The notes under the pieces were generated by a model that searched no databases, was not told the origin of the DNA, and saw nothing but the letters and a program-made list of their open reading frames with translations. The position numbers were made by a program, and so were the translations under genes. This document shows positions 9,290-17,612 of a DNA stretch of 64,000 bases, one piece after another. Source of the DNA: Gemmatimonadales bacterium (GTDB lineage Bacteria; Gemmatimonadota; Gemmatimonadetes; Longimicrobiales; Gaopeijiaceae); NCBI GenBank assembly GCA_007695195.1, contig REEG01000148.1:1-64000 (forward strand), read 5' to 3'. Position 1 is the first letter of the stretch; the number at the start of each line of letters is the position of its first letter.

Positions 9290-10078
9290 TCAGGAGATCT
9301 CGCGGAGCAGGGCCCGGGCCTCCTCCTGGAAGATGCGGTCGCCGGGTTGGCGGATGGGCGCCTGGGCCGCGGCCTCCAGGACCCGCCTTGCCTCGTCGGT
9401 CCGGCGACGATCACGGTAGAGTCGGGCCAGGTCCAACTGGAAGAGGATCATCTCCGGGGCCAGGGTGGCGGCCCGCTCCAGATGGTCCTCGGCCAGCGTC
9501 CAACTTGCTTCGTCCAGGGCGGCGCTTCGCACGAAAGTTCGGCCGAAGAAGCGGGAGATGCCCGAGACGCTCATGATCTCAGCGTAGAGCTTCCCCAGGG
9601 CGTGGTGGGCGCCGGCGTGCTCCGGTTCCTGATCCAGGATGGCTATGGCCCCTTCCCGGATGCGGTCGGCGTAGGCCGACGCCTCGCGGGGGCCGGCCCC
9701 CATGGCCAGCCGACCCACCGCAGCGACCTCCCAGTAGAGGCCTTCGATTCCCCGGGGCTCCAGCGCCTGGGCACGGGTAGCGTACTCCACTGCACGACCG
9801 TAGTAGTCGGTGTGGCCCCGGTCCGCTTCCTCCACCACGCCCACCGCCAGGGCGAAGGAGGCGGCGCGCCAGAGGGCGTCATAGTCCTCACCGCCCTCTT
9901 CCAATACCCGGAGCGTCAAGCGGAGCGCCTCGGCCGGTTCCCCCGCCTCGAAGATGGAGTCGGCCTGCTGCAGCCGCGGATCGTCCACCGGTGCCGCGCG
10001 AAACGAGAAGGGACGCACGTCATCGCCTCCCGGGAGGGGGGTGAAGAGGGTCAGGGCAGCCACCAGTAGGGTGAGCAT
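9290..10078 (-). CDS. Exported TPR-type helical repeat protein
   Basis: The 262-residue protein begins with a short hydrophobic signal (MLTLLVAALTLF). It continues with helical repeats of TPR type, such as ADSIFEAGEPAEALRLTLRV, HHALGKLYAEI and LDLARLYRDRRRTDEARRVL. The order of repeats and the HHALGKLYAE segment recall the RMD-1-like TPR proteins. These are scaffolds; no enzyme site is seen. It is followed after eight bases by the glycine-rich protein gene. A good ribosome site is not visible at ATG 10078. Confidence 0.75.
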   Translation of the reverse strand: MLTLLVAALTLFTPLPGGDDVRPFSFRAAPVDDPRLQQADSIFEAGEPAEALRLTLRVLEEGGEDYDALWRAASFALAVGVVEEADRGHTDYYGRAVEYATRAQALEPRGIEGLYWEVAAVGRLAMGAGPREASAYADRIREGAIAILDQEPEHAGAHHALGKLYAEIMSVSGISRFFGRTFVRSAALDEASWTLAEDHLERAATLAPEMILFQLDLARLYRDRRRTDEARRVLEAAAQAPIRQPGDRIFQEEARALLREIS

Positions 10079-10111
10079 GGCGTCTTTGGCGGAGAGGATT
10101 GGGGTTGGGGG

Positions 10112-11170
10112 TCAGCGCCCGTCGCCTTCATCGGCGTAGATGGCGGTGAACGGCTCACCTCCAGCCAGGAAGTGTCCCCGGTACATTCCCGGCGTGTTCA
10201 TGGTGAGGGCGATGTGCCCGTCCCGGTCGATTCCCACCACGCCGCCGGTCCCGCCATGGTCCAGGAGTTGTACCATGACCACGGCGTCGGCGGCCTCTTG
10301 GAGGGTTTCGCCGCGGTGCTCCATGCGGGCGCAGATTTCCCGGGCCACCACATTCCGGATGAAGTACTCGCCGTGCCCGGTGGCTGAAATGGCGCACGAG
10401 GCGTTGGAGGCGTAGGTGCCGGCGCCGATGATGGGCACGTCGCCTACCCGACCGAAGCGCTTGTTGGTCATCCCGCCGGTGGAGGTGGCGGCGGCCAGGT
10501 TGCCGCTGCGGTCCCGGGCCACGGCCCCAACGGTGCCGATCATGCGATCTTCTTCCATGTGCCAGCTCAGGGTGATCTCTTCCCGCTCCCGGGCCCGCTC
10601 CAGCGCTTCCCAGCGGGCGTCGGTATAGAACCAATCAGGTCCTACCCGCTCCAGCTCGAACTGATCGGCGAAGGTCTCGGCCCCGTCGCCGGTGAAGAGG
10701 ACGTGGGGCGACTCCTCCATGACCAGACGGGCCAGGAGGATGGGGTTGCGGAGGGTGGTGACGCCGGCCACGGCGCCGGCGTCCAGGTCCCGGCCGTCCA
10801 TGACGGCGGCATCCAGTTCGTTGGTTCCCTCGCTGGTGAAGACGGAGCCGCGCCCGGCGTTGAAAAGGGGCTCGTCTTCCAGGATCACCACCGCGGCCAC
10901 CACCGCGTCCATGGCCGAGCCTCCTGCCTCCAGAACTTCGTTCCCGGCCTCCAGCGCCGCACGGAGTGCCTCGTGGTAGGCGGCTTCCAGCTCTTCGGTG
11001 AGGTTCTCCCGGACAATGGTACCGGCGCCGCCGTGGATGACGATGCCGTACTCCGCAGCCCCCAGGCCAGGGGTCCGGTCCGGAGAGGCATCGGTTTCCC
11101 CGGGGTCGCACGCCATGAGGCTGAAGGCGGCCATGACGGTGGCTGAGACGAGGAAGGGACGACGAAGCAT
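10112..11170 (-). CDS. Isoaspartyl peptidase/L-asparaginase family lipoprotein
   Basis: From ATG 11170 the protein has 352 residues. A lipobox-like FSLMACD ends the signal peptide, and the mature part is an Ntn-hydrolase of the plant-type asparaginase family. VIHGGAG opens the fold, EAGGSAMDAVVAAVV and LFNAGRGSVFTSEG follow, and the autocleavage site is the threonine in MIGTVGAVARD. A typical glycine-rich TGG substrate loop (LDHGGTGGVVGID) is also present. Such enzymes remove isoaspartyl residues from degraded peptides or split asparagine. The predicted export suggests it works on peptides in the periplasm. It is divergent from the PIG-L gene. Confidence 0.88.
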   Translation of the reverse strand: MLRRPFLVSATVMAAFSLMACDPGETDASPDRTPGLGAAEYGIVIHGGAGTIVRENLTEELEAAYHEALRAALEAGNEVLEAGGSAMDAVVAAVVILEDEPLFNAGRGSVFTSEGTNELDAAVMDGRDLDAGAVAGVTTLRNPILLARLVMEESPHVLFTGDGAETFADQFELERVGPDWFYTDARWEALERAREREEITLSWHMEEDRMIGTVGAVARDRSGNLAAATSTGGMTNKRFGRVGDVPIIGAGTYASNASCAISATGHGEYFIRNVVAREICARMEHRGETLQEAADAVVMVQLLDHGGTGGVVGIDRDGHIALTMNTPGMYRGHFLAGGEPFTAIYADEGDGR

Positions 11171-11426
11171 GGGCTGAAGCTCGCTGTTCGAGGTGGAGGC
11201 CGGATCGGTGCTCAGGGGTTCCCTTGGCCGGCCCCGCCTGAGCACAACGCGACCGAAGTCGGGGGTAGGGGACACACCATGGGATCCTCACATGATCGCG
11301 GAACCCGCGGATATGGTCAAAGCTGGACCGGAACAGAACTTCCCGTGAAGGGTCGGGATGGAGTTTCCCTTCCTGGCCGGCCATTCTACGGTAGTACCAC
11401 CGGGACCATCTTCAGGAGCCGTTGCC

Positions 11427-12134
11427 GTGCGCATTCTCTACATCTTTCCCCACCCCGATGACGAGTGTTTCGGGCCGGCTCCCGCCATTGCCCGGCAGCG
11501 CCGTGACGGCGAGGAGGTCTTCCTCCTGACCCTCACCCGGGGCGAGGCAACCAAACAGCGGCACCGGCTCGGGCTTTCCAAGCGGGAGATGGGGCGGGTG
11601 CGCCTGGCGGAGATGCTGGCAGTGGAGCGGGCGCTGGATCTGAACGGAATGACGGTGCTCCAGTTCCCCGATGGACAGTTGGCGAAGGAAGATCCCCGGC
11701 GTCTGGAAGAGGCGGTGGAGGCGGAGATCCGGCGGGTGCGGCCCCATGTGGTGGTGACGTACGCCGTCCACGGGATTAGCGGTTTTCCCGACCACCTGGT
11801 CACCCATGCTGTGGTGAAGCGGGTGTTTTGCGAACTCCGGGACCTCTTCCCTGAGGTGGCGCCCAAGCGGTTGGCCTTCTTCACCCTGGCCGAGTCCGAG
11901 GCCGACGACGGGATCTTCACCCTCAAGACCTCGCCGGAGGAGGCCATTGCCGTGGCGGTGGAGGCCTCGCCCGAGGACATGGAGCGGGCGTATCGGGCCC
12001 TTCACTGCTACGAGACGTATCTGGAGGTCATCGAGAAGGCCGATCCGCTGGGGAGGGCCGGGTCCACCATCTTCTTCGAGCTTTTCGGAGAAGCCCCGCC
12101 ATCTCGGCTGGATTCTCTGTCGTGGGGGCTGTAG
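11427..12134 (+). CDS. PIG-L family zinc-dependent deacetylase
   Basis: The protein starts at GTG 11427, with AGGAG eight bases upstream, and has 235 residues. RILYIFPHPDDECFG is the HPDDE zinc and catalytic motif of the PIG-L/LmbE family. VVTYAVHGISGFPDHLVTHAVV contains the third zinc ligand (HLVTH). Family members remove N-acetyl groups from GlcNAc conjugates, as in GPI anchor, mycothiol and bacillithiol synthesis. No thiol-pathway partner lies nearby, so the substrate is open. Cytosolic, no signal peptide. Confidence 0.88.
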   Translation: MRILYIFPHPDDECFGPAPAIARQRRDGEEVFLLTLTRGEATKQRHRLGLSKREMGRVRLAEMLAVERALDLNGMTVLQFPDGQLAKEDPRRLEEAVEAEIRRVRPHVVVTYAVHGISGFPDHLVTHAVVKRVFCELRDLFPEVAPKRLAFFTLAESEADDGIFTLKTSPEEAIAVAVEASPEDMERAYRALHCYETYLEVIEKADPLGRAGSTIFFELFGEAPPSRLDSLSWGL

Positions 12135-12135
12135 G

Positions 12136-12154
12136 GGCCGCAGAGCCGGCGGCC
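12136..12154. terminator. Small hairpin between convergent genes
   Basis: GGCCGC (12136-12141) pairs with GCGGCC (12149-12154) over a seven-base loop in the 20-base gap between two convergent genes. There is no T-run, so it is a weak terminator candidate. Confidence 0.3.
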
Positions 12155-13105
12155 TCAGGATCCTGAGTGCCCCGGGTCATCCAGGAACGCGGAGACGGCG
12201 GAGATCCAGGCACCAGGGGCTTCCAGGTGGACGGCGTGGCCCACATCAGGCACACTGTGGCGTCGAGCTCTGGAGAGTGCGTCAGCCATGCGATTGGCCA
12301 GCTCTTCGAACTTCCGGTCGAGCCCTCCGGTGAGGAGGAGCACAGGCAGGTCCAACCGGGGAAGTTGGGGCCAGTAGGAGGGTTGGGTGCCCGTTCCCAT
12401 GGTGCGGAGGGCCTGTGCCAGGGCGTGGGCATCCTGCCGCAGGCGGGCAGCCCGGGCTCCGCTCTGCACCGGTTCCGGGAGACGCTTCTGGGAAGCGAAC
12501 AGGGCAAGCTCCATCCAGAAGTCCACAAAGGAGGCGATTCCCCGCTCCTCCAGGCGACGGGCGAGGGTCTCGTCCCGGGTGCGGCGGAGTTCCCTGGCCC
12601 GGGGGGTGTCGAGCCCCGGCGACGCGCTCTCCAGCACCAGGCGACGGACCCGATGGGGGTGGGTGACGGCGCCGGCCAGGGCGATCCGGCCCCCCATGGA
12701 GTAGCCGATCCAGTCTGCGGCGGCGATGCCTTCCTGGTCCAGGAGCCGCACCACCGCGTCCAGGACCGAGGTGAACCCGGAGGCGGGGGCGGAGGCAGGA
12801 GGAACGGCGACCGAGGATACAGGGGAGGAGGGGGCCGCGACGGAGGGGAGCGAAGGCGTCCCGCCGTGTCCGGGCAGGTCCACCGCCAGCACCGGTCCAC
12901 GCCGGGCCAACGCGTCGACGATGGGTGGGGGCCAGCTTCCGGACGAACCGGTGAAGCCGTGGAGAAGGAGCACGGGCGGGGCGCTACCGGAACCCCACCG
13001 ACGGAACCCCAGGGTCAGGATCCGTCGGTCCGATGGAGGGTGACGGTCCGGGTGTAGTTGGCCGGGTAGGTGCCGGCCTGGAGCAGGAGGGGGCGCAGCG
13101 TCCAC
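12155..13105 (-). CDS. Alpha/beta hydrolase of the MenH type
   Basis: LLLHGFTGSSGSW is the oxyanion loop, DLPGHGGT follows, and DWIGYSMGGRIALAGAV carries the nucleophile serine in the GYSMGGR context typical of MenH (SHCHC synthase). VPDVGHAVHLEAP gives the histidine. A Pro/Ser/Ala-rich insertion precedes the cap. No other menaquinone gene is nearby, so MenH function is a family hint only. The start is unclear: GTG 13105 lies deep inside the upstream gene without a ribosome site, while the family boundary fits a CTG at 13018 that overlaps the upstream stop as CTGA. Confidence 0.78.
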   Translation of the reverse strand: MDAAPPPAPGRHLPGQLHPDRHPPSDRRILTLGFRRWGSGSAPPVLLLHGFTGSSGSWPPPIVDALARRGPVLAVDLPGHGGTPSLPSVAAPSSPVSSVAVPPASAPASGFTSVLDAVVRLLDQEGIAAADWIGYSMGGRIALAGAVTHPHRVRRLVLESASPGLDTPRARELRRTRDETLARRLEERGIASFVDFWMELALFASQKRLPEPVQSGARAARLRQDAHALAQALRTMGTGTQPSYWPQLPRLDLPVLLLTGGLDRKFEELANRMADALSRARRHSVPDVGHAVHLEAPGAWISAVSAFLDDPGHSGS

Positions 13106-14592
13106 CGGATGTGGAGCTGGTTCACGTCTCCGCTGTCGTCCCGGGTGAACCATACGAACTCATTGCGCTGGGCGGGATTTCGCCAGTGGCCCCGGAAGGT
13201 GTCCCGGTGCCAGTGCTCCAGCGTCAGCACCTGATCGTCGTCACCCCAGAAGGTGATGACCAGTTCGTCCTCCTCCAGCGTTACCTCCACGTCGGCGTAG
13301 AGGGAGTCGTAGAAGGCGCCGGTGAAGTCGGCGAGGGGGCCGGAAGGGGTGGTGCCTTCCTCCCGTGCCCCATGGACCGAGTCCCGGGCCGCCATGGCCC
13401 GCTCGTACGATGCCAGGTAGGAGTCCCGGAAGTTCCGGTCCCAGGGCCGGTCCTCGACGCCCAGGAAGCGGTCCATGATCCGGTTGGCCAGCGCGCCGGT
13501 GAACGAGTTGAAGGTGTTGGTCACAACCACCAGGCCCAGCTCCTCTTCGGGAAGAAGCACCAGGGTGGTGTTCATTCCGTCGGTGGCACCGCCGTGCTGG
13601 GACATGCGGCGGCCCTCGTAGTGGCTGACGCGCCACCCCAGACCGTAGCTGGCGAGGCCCCCTGAGAGGCCGGCGTCGCCGAGGGCGTTCTGGGCACGGT
13701 GCATCTCCCGCACCACCCCCGGCGAGAGGAGGCGGATCCCGTCCACCTCACCGGGGCTCCCCAGGTGCAGGCGCATCCAGGTGGTGAGCTGGTCCACCGA
13801 CGAGTTGATGGAGGCGGAGGCGCCCACGTTATCGAAGTTCCGCCGGGGGATGGGGACCACCTCACCCTCGATCTCCTGGTGGGGCCAGGCGGCGTTCTCG
13901 CCGTCGACGATGCGGGTGACCGAGGTGTTGCTCCGGTCCATCCCCAGGGGGCGGAAGATGCGCTCTTCCACGAACTCGTCCCAGCTCTGGCCGGAGACGG
14001 CGCGCACCACCTCGCCGGCCACCATGTACATGACATTGGAGTAGACGTACCCGTTCCGGAAGGTTTGCTCCGGCCCCAGGTGGCGGATACGCGCCATGAG
14101 CTCCGTTCGCTCCCGGGCCGGGAGCCACTGGATCCGGTTCCCGGTCATGCGCCCGACACCGACCCGGTGGGCCAGGAGATCCCGCACCGTCACCGTCTCG
14201 GTGACGTACGGATCGTAGAGGCGAAACTCGGGGAGGTGCCGGATCACGGGGTCGTCCCAGTCCAGCCGCCCTTCATCCACCAGGATTCCCAGAGCTGCGG
14301 CGGTGAAGGCCTTGGAGACGGAAGCGATGCCGAAGAGGGTGTGCTCATCCACCGGCCGCTCCTCTCCGCTCCGGAGCACGCCGTACCCGCGGCTGTGCAC
14401 CACCTCATCCCGGTGGACCACCGCCACCGCCAGGCCGGGGATGCCCCACTCCGCCATGCCCGCCTCGATGAAGTCGTCCAGACCCTGGAGGGGAGGTGCC
14501 TGGGCATGGGTCGGCGCTGCCGCCGGGAGGAGGAGCGCCGCCAGCAGGACGACGCCCCAACTCCGGCGGTGGAGGGGGCGGGACGATGTCAT
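13015..14592 (-). CDS. Exported class C beta-lactamase-like serine hydrolase
   Basis: The 525-residue protein has a signal peptide (to about residue 31, APTHAQA). It then shows the class C/penicillin-binding set: SVSK at the nucleophile, YSN in GYVYSNVMYM, and HGG (SQHGGATDGM) as the third motif. The C-terminal about 130 residues form a beta-rich domain like the extension found on many family S12 peptidases. Likely roles are D-amino-acid peptidase or esterase in the periplasm; resistance to beta-lactams should not be assumed. The MenH-like gene is directly coupled downstream. Confidence 0.88.
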   Translation of the reverse strand: MTSSRPLHRRSWGVVLLAALLLPAAAPTHAQAPPLQGLDDFIEAGMAEWGIPGLAVAVVHRDEVVHSRGYGVLRSGEERPVDEHTLFGIASVSKAFTAAALGILVDEGRLDWDDPVIRHLPEFRLYDPYVTETVTVRDLLAHRVGVGRMTGNRIQWLPARERTELMARIRHLGPEQTFRNGYVYSNVMYMVAGEVVRAVSGQSWDEFVEERIFRPLGMDRSNTSVTRIVDGENAAWPHQEIEGEVVPIPRRNFDNVGASASINSSVDQLTTWMRLHLGSPGEVDGIRLLSPGVVREMHRAQNALGDAGLSGGLASYGLGWRVSHYEGRRMSQHGGATDGMNTTLVLLPEEELGLVVVTNTFNSFTGALANRIMDRFLGVEDRPWDRNFRDSYLASYERAMAARDSVHGAREEGTTPSGPLADFTGAFYDSLYADVEVTLEEDELVITFWGDDDQVLTLEHWHRDTFRGHWRNPAQRNEFVWFTRDDSGDVNQLHIRWTLRPLLLQAGTYPANYTRTVTLHRTDGS

Positions 14593-14617
14593 CGATAGGG
14601 GTCAGTGACAGGGGTGG

Positions 14618-15034
14618 TCAGTTAGCCGTGGTGCGGGTGCTGTAGAACCGGAAGACCGCCGGGCGGTCCAGGGTAAATCCGGTCACATCCCCGTGCATCT
14701 CGAACCGATTCGTGAGGCGGCCCGTGAACTGGCGGTCCTGACCCCGGTAGTTCTGGAAGGTGAAGGTGACCTGACCGTCGTTGTTCGCTCCTCCGGTGAC
14801 CGTGCCGGTGATCTGGCCGGTGGTTCCCCGCTCCCGCCAACTGCCTCCGAAGGTTCCGTCGGGGCTCGGGTGCTCAAAGAAGACGCTCAGGCCGCCGGTC
14901 TCCGCCTGCAGTGCCCCCATGCTGTCCCAGCTCCCGGCCAGGGAGACTTCGCCCAGATCGGTGACGGTGTCGCATGCAGTGAACGCCAGCGCCACGAGCA
15001 GGGCTGTCAGGCCGAGAAAAATCTTCCGAATCAT
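14618..15034 (-). CDS. Small lipoprotein of unknown function
   Basis: From ATG 15034 the protein has 138 residues. The signal ends in a lipobox (LAFTACDTV), so it is lipidated. The mature part is beta-rich and hydrophilic (GSWRERGTTGQITGTVTGG, then QVTFTFQNYRGQDRQFTGRL), a pattern of a small beta-barrel or lipocalin-like fold. An in-frame TTG at 15052 would add six residues. It lies 25 bases before the class C hydrolase gene on the same strand and may share its transcript. Confidence 0.72.
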   Translation of the reverse strand: MIRKIFLGLTALLVALAFTACDTVTDLGEVSLAGSWDSMGALQAETGGLSVFFEHPSPDGTFGGSWRERGTTGQITGTVTGGANNDGQVTFTFQNYRGQDRQFTGRLTNRFEMHGDVTGFTLDRPAVFRFYSTRTTAN

Positions 15035-15183
15035 GTCCCACCATTCCTTCAAAGAGGTAGTTCCCGGGAGGAGGGAGTCGGCGCGACACCTTCCTCCCCA
15101 ATCAGAATCAGTCTAACCGCCCACCCGGTCTTCTGTCCATGCGGTGGGATCCGGATGGGGTGGTTCGCAATCAGGGATCACGG

Positions 15184-15708
15184 CTATTCGTCGAAGCGGT
15201 CCAGGGCTGCGGCCACGGCACCGTGGCCCACCGCCCCGATGCAGAAGAGGAAGAGGCCCAGAACCAGGAGATCTTCCAGGAGGAGTCCGTCCGCTCCGGC
15301 TACGAAGGAGATGACCAGGGTGACGGGGAGCGCCAGGCCGAACCCGTACCGAATGGCGCGGTAGGGGAGGGAGCCGTGGACCGGCGTCAGGAGGAGGGCA
15401 ATGGGCGCGGCCATTGCGCCCGCCACCGCGAAGCCCGCGGTGCCCATCCCCCAGTCCGGCAGAGCCAGCGACAGAGCGGCGCCACCTCCCGCCCCCACCA
15501 CCGCTTCCAGCGCGAGACGGCTGGGTGTGCGCTCCATGAGCTCCCGTAGGGGTGGCCGAGGGAGTTCATCCAGGTCCGGAAGGGTATCGGACTCGGGGTC
15601 GAGGTTCGGCGAAGTGAGGGCTGTCTCCTCCGGCTCCTTTCCGGAAGAGGCGTTGCGGCTGCGGTGGCCGTTCATGATGGTTCCGTGGTCGGGGCGGTAG
15701 AAGATCAC
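15184..15708 (-). CDS. Small integral membrane protein
   Basis: The protein is 174 residues from GTG 15708, which follows the permease stop directly (TGAGTG); ATG 15675 would give a 163-residue form. The first about 60 residues are hydrophilic and acidic. Four hydrophobic segments follow, covering LALEAVVGAGGGAALSLAL, GTAGFAVAGAMAAPIALLL, GFGLALPVTLVISFVAGA and LLVLGLFLFCIGAVGHGAV. No family is recognised. Its close linkage to the amino-acid permease suggests an accessory or regulatory subunit, which is inference. Confidence 0.65.
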   Translation of the reverse strand: MIFYRPDHGTIMNGHRSRNASSGKEPEETALTSPNLDPESDTLPDLDELPRPPLRELMERTPSRLALEAVVGAGGGAALSLALPDWGMGTAGFAVAGAMAAPIALLLTPVHGSLPYRAIRYGFGLALPVTLVISFVAGADGLLLEDLLVLGLFLFCIGAVGHGAVAAALDRFDE

Positions 15709-17016
15709 TCAGTTTCCGGCTAAGCGGCGGAATGCCAGACGGCCTAGATGCCCGGCGACCAGGAGGCCAAGTCCCAGTGCCCAGTAGCGCGACTCCACCT
15801 GGAAGGCCAGGAAGGCGCAACCCACAAGGCCCATGACGGCAACCCACCGAGGGTAGAGCCGCTGGGCCGGCGAGAGGCGCAGCGCCGCCAGGTTGGTGAT
15901 TCCGTAGTACACCAGAACGGTGAAAGCGGAGAAGGACCAGGTGGCTCGTACATCGCCCAGCAGGACCATGGTGAGAACGGCGACCCCCACCAGACCCACC
16001 GCAACGCGCGGGCTTCCGCTTCGGGGGTGGACCCGACCGACGATGCCGGGAAGATCTCCTCGCCGGCCCATGGCCAGCGCCACCCGGGAGAGCCCCAGGA
16101 TGAGGTTCAGGAGGACGCCGACCATGGCAGTGACGGCGGCAACACCCATGGCCACTGCAAGGAAGGGCGTATCCAGGGCCGCCGCCACCACCTGCAGGGG
16201 CGCCGCCGTCTCGTCGGTGGCCCGGGCGAAGCCGTCGGGACCCAGGGCCGCCAGCGCCACGGCGGCCACTCCCATGTAGAGGAGGGTCACCACGCCCAGG
16301 GTGACCCATATGGCCCGTGGGATGGTGCGCCGGGGATCCTTCACCTCTTCCCCCAGGGTGGCGATGCGTCCGTACCCGGTGAAGGCCACGAAGAGGAGCG
16401 CCGTGGCGTGGAAGAGGGCGCCCGGTTCGGCGTCGATGAGCCCGCTGAAGAGTCCGGACAGGGCACCCTGGTCAGGGAGGTGGGCGCCGGAGCCGGGGAC
16501 GTCACCCGTGGAGGTGGGTGCCTCTGCGGGCCCCAGCACTGCCGGCATTCCCGCCGCCAGGAACCAGGCGAAGAGGACCAGGGTGACGCCCACCACTGCC
16601 AGGTTGACCCGATTTGAGCGGCGAATGCCCCCGGCCACCAGAACGGTGACGAGGATCAGGGTGATTGCCCCCAGCGCCACCAGAAGCCACCCCCGGGCCG
16701 CACCCTCACCGGTGAGGAGGAGGAGGGCACCGGCAACCCCCAATGCCGCCGTGGCGGCGGAGGCTCCCTTCGCCAGCAGGAACATCCATCCGGCGGTGAA
16801 GCCGAGGCCGGGGGAGAGGACACGGTATCCGTACTCATAGGTGCCCCCGCTCACGGGATGAGCGGCGGCCAACTGAGCCGAGGAGAGGCCGTTGGCCAGT
16901 GCCAGGAGGGCCGCCAGGGGGAGAGCCAGTAGGATTCCGGTGCCGGCGACCCCGGAGGCGATCCCCAACGAGACGAAGAGCCCGGTTCCCACGATGGACC
17001 CGAGGCCCATGGCCAC
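15709..17016 (-). CDS. APC-superfamily amino-acid permease
   Basis: The protein has about 12 predicted membrane segments. The first carries GLGSIVGTGLFVSLG, the substrate-binding G-S/T-G-x-G/I-F loop of APC transporters. FVAFTGYGRIATLGEEVKDPRRTIPRA is split here across TM6 and its following loop, which is diagnostic for the family. The annotated GTG 17016 is probably too short: the frame stays open upstream and encodes LLREVGLPGAV, the usual N-terminal stretch of the family. The only start-like codons there are CTGs, one of them (17072) overlapping the upstream stop as CTGA. The substrate is unknown. Confidence 0.88.
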   Translation of the reverse strand: MAMGLGSIVGTGLFVSLGIASGVAGTGILLALPLAALLALANGLSSAQLAAAHPVSGGTYEYGYRVLSPGLGFTAGWMFLLAKGASAATAALGVAGALLLLTGEGAARGWLLVALGAITLILVTVLVAGGIRRSNRVNLAVVGVTLVLFAWFLAAGMPAVLGPAEAPTSTGDVPGSGAHLPDQGALSGLFSGLIDAEPGALFHATALLFVAFTGYGRIATLGEEVKDPRRTIPRAIWVTLGVVTLLYMGVAAVALAALGPDGFARATDETAAPLQVVAAALDTPFLAVAMGVAAVTAMVGVLLNLILGLSRVALAMGRRGDLPGIVGRVHPRSGSPRVAVGLVGVAVLTMVLLGDVRATWSFSAFTVLVYYGITNLAALRLSPAQRLYPRWVAVMGLVGCAFLAFQVESRYWALGLGLLVAGHLGRLAFRRLAGN

Positions 17017-17069
17017 GGCGCCCGGCAGGCCGACCTCCCGGAGGAGCCCCCCGGTTCCGCCGGAGTCCG

Positions 17070-17612
17070 TCAGCGGAGCCCGTCTCCCGGCTGCACCACC
17101 GTGCTACGCTCCGCCGGCGGGCCCACCTCGATGAACCACATGTACTCGGCGGCGTGGCAGTCGTTGCAGGCAGTGGTGAAGGCGTCGTACTCCCGGAGGA
17201 TGTCGTCGGCGTTTCCGGCATCCAGGGCGGCCCGGAACCGGTCCACCGGCTCACCCAGGAAGTGCTCCCGGGCCGACTCGGCTCGCCCTGGCCGCCGGAT
17301 GATCCCCAGCTCCACGGCGCCGGAGATCTTGTCCACCTGGTAGTCGGCGTAGGCCCAGTTCTCGTCCTCAATGGCCCAATGGAGTTCGCGGTAGCGATGG
17401 GCTACCTCCCACATGGCGGCGCTGAAACCCGCCATCTGGTCGCCTACCTGCTGGAAGCGCTCGTCTATAGTCCCGGAGAGCCAGCGCGCTCCTCCCTCCC
17501 CTTCTCCCACCAGTTCCCGGTCAGGAGCGGGGTCGGCGCAGGCCACTGCGGCGAAGGTCAGAGCCAGGGTCCCGGCAAGGAGTGGGATTCGACGGAAGGG
17601 CGAGCTCTTCAT
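17070..17612 (-). CDS. Exported monoheme c-type cytochrome-like lipoprotein
   Basis: This 180-residue protein has a signal with a lipobox-like AAVACAD. The mature part is all-helical, and a single CNDCH heme-binding motif sits near residue 150 (FTTACNDCHAAEYMWF). Heme close to the C-terminus on a four-helix protein is the layout of cytochrome c-prime and c556 types. ATG 17612 has GGAG upstream and overlaps the pncA stop as ATGA. The link to nicotinamidase and a permease is not explained by known pathways. Redox partner unknown. Confidence 0.78.
   Translation of the reverse strand: MKSSPFRRIPLLAGTLALTFAAVACADPAPDRELVGEGEGGARWLSGTIDERFQQVGDQMAGFSAAMWEVAHRYRELHWAIEDENWAYADYQVDKISGAVELGIIRRPGRAESAREHFLGEPVDRFRAALDAGNADDILREYDAFTTACNDCHAAEYMWFIEVGPPAERSTVVQPGDGLR

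Noticed and set aside
12155-12166. TCAGGATCCTGA 12-base palindrome
   Set aside because: It lies over the end of a gene and has no repeat or regulator link; chance is sufficient.
12155-13105. MenH as proof of a menaquinone gene cluster
   Set aside because: No menA-G gene is nearby and many alpha/beta hydrolases share the GYSMGGR context.
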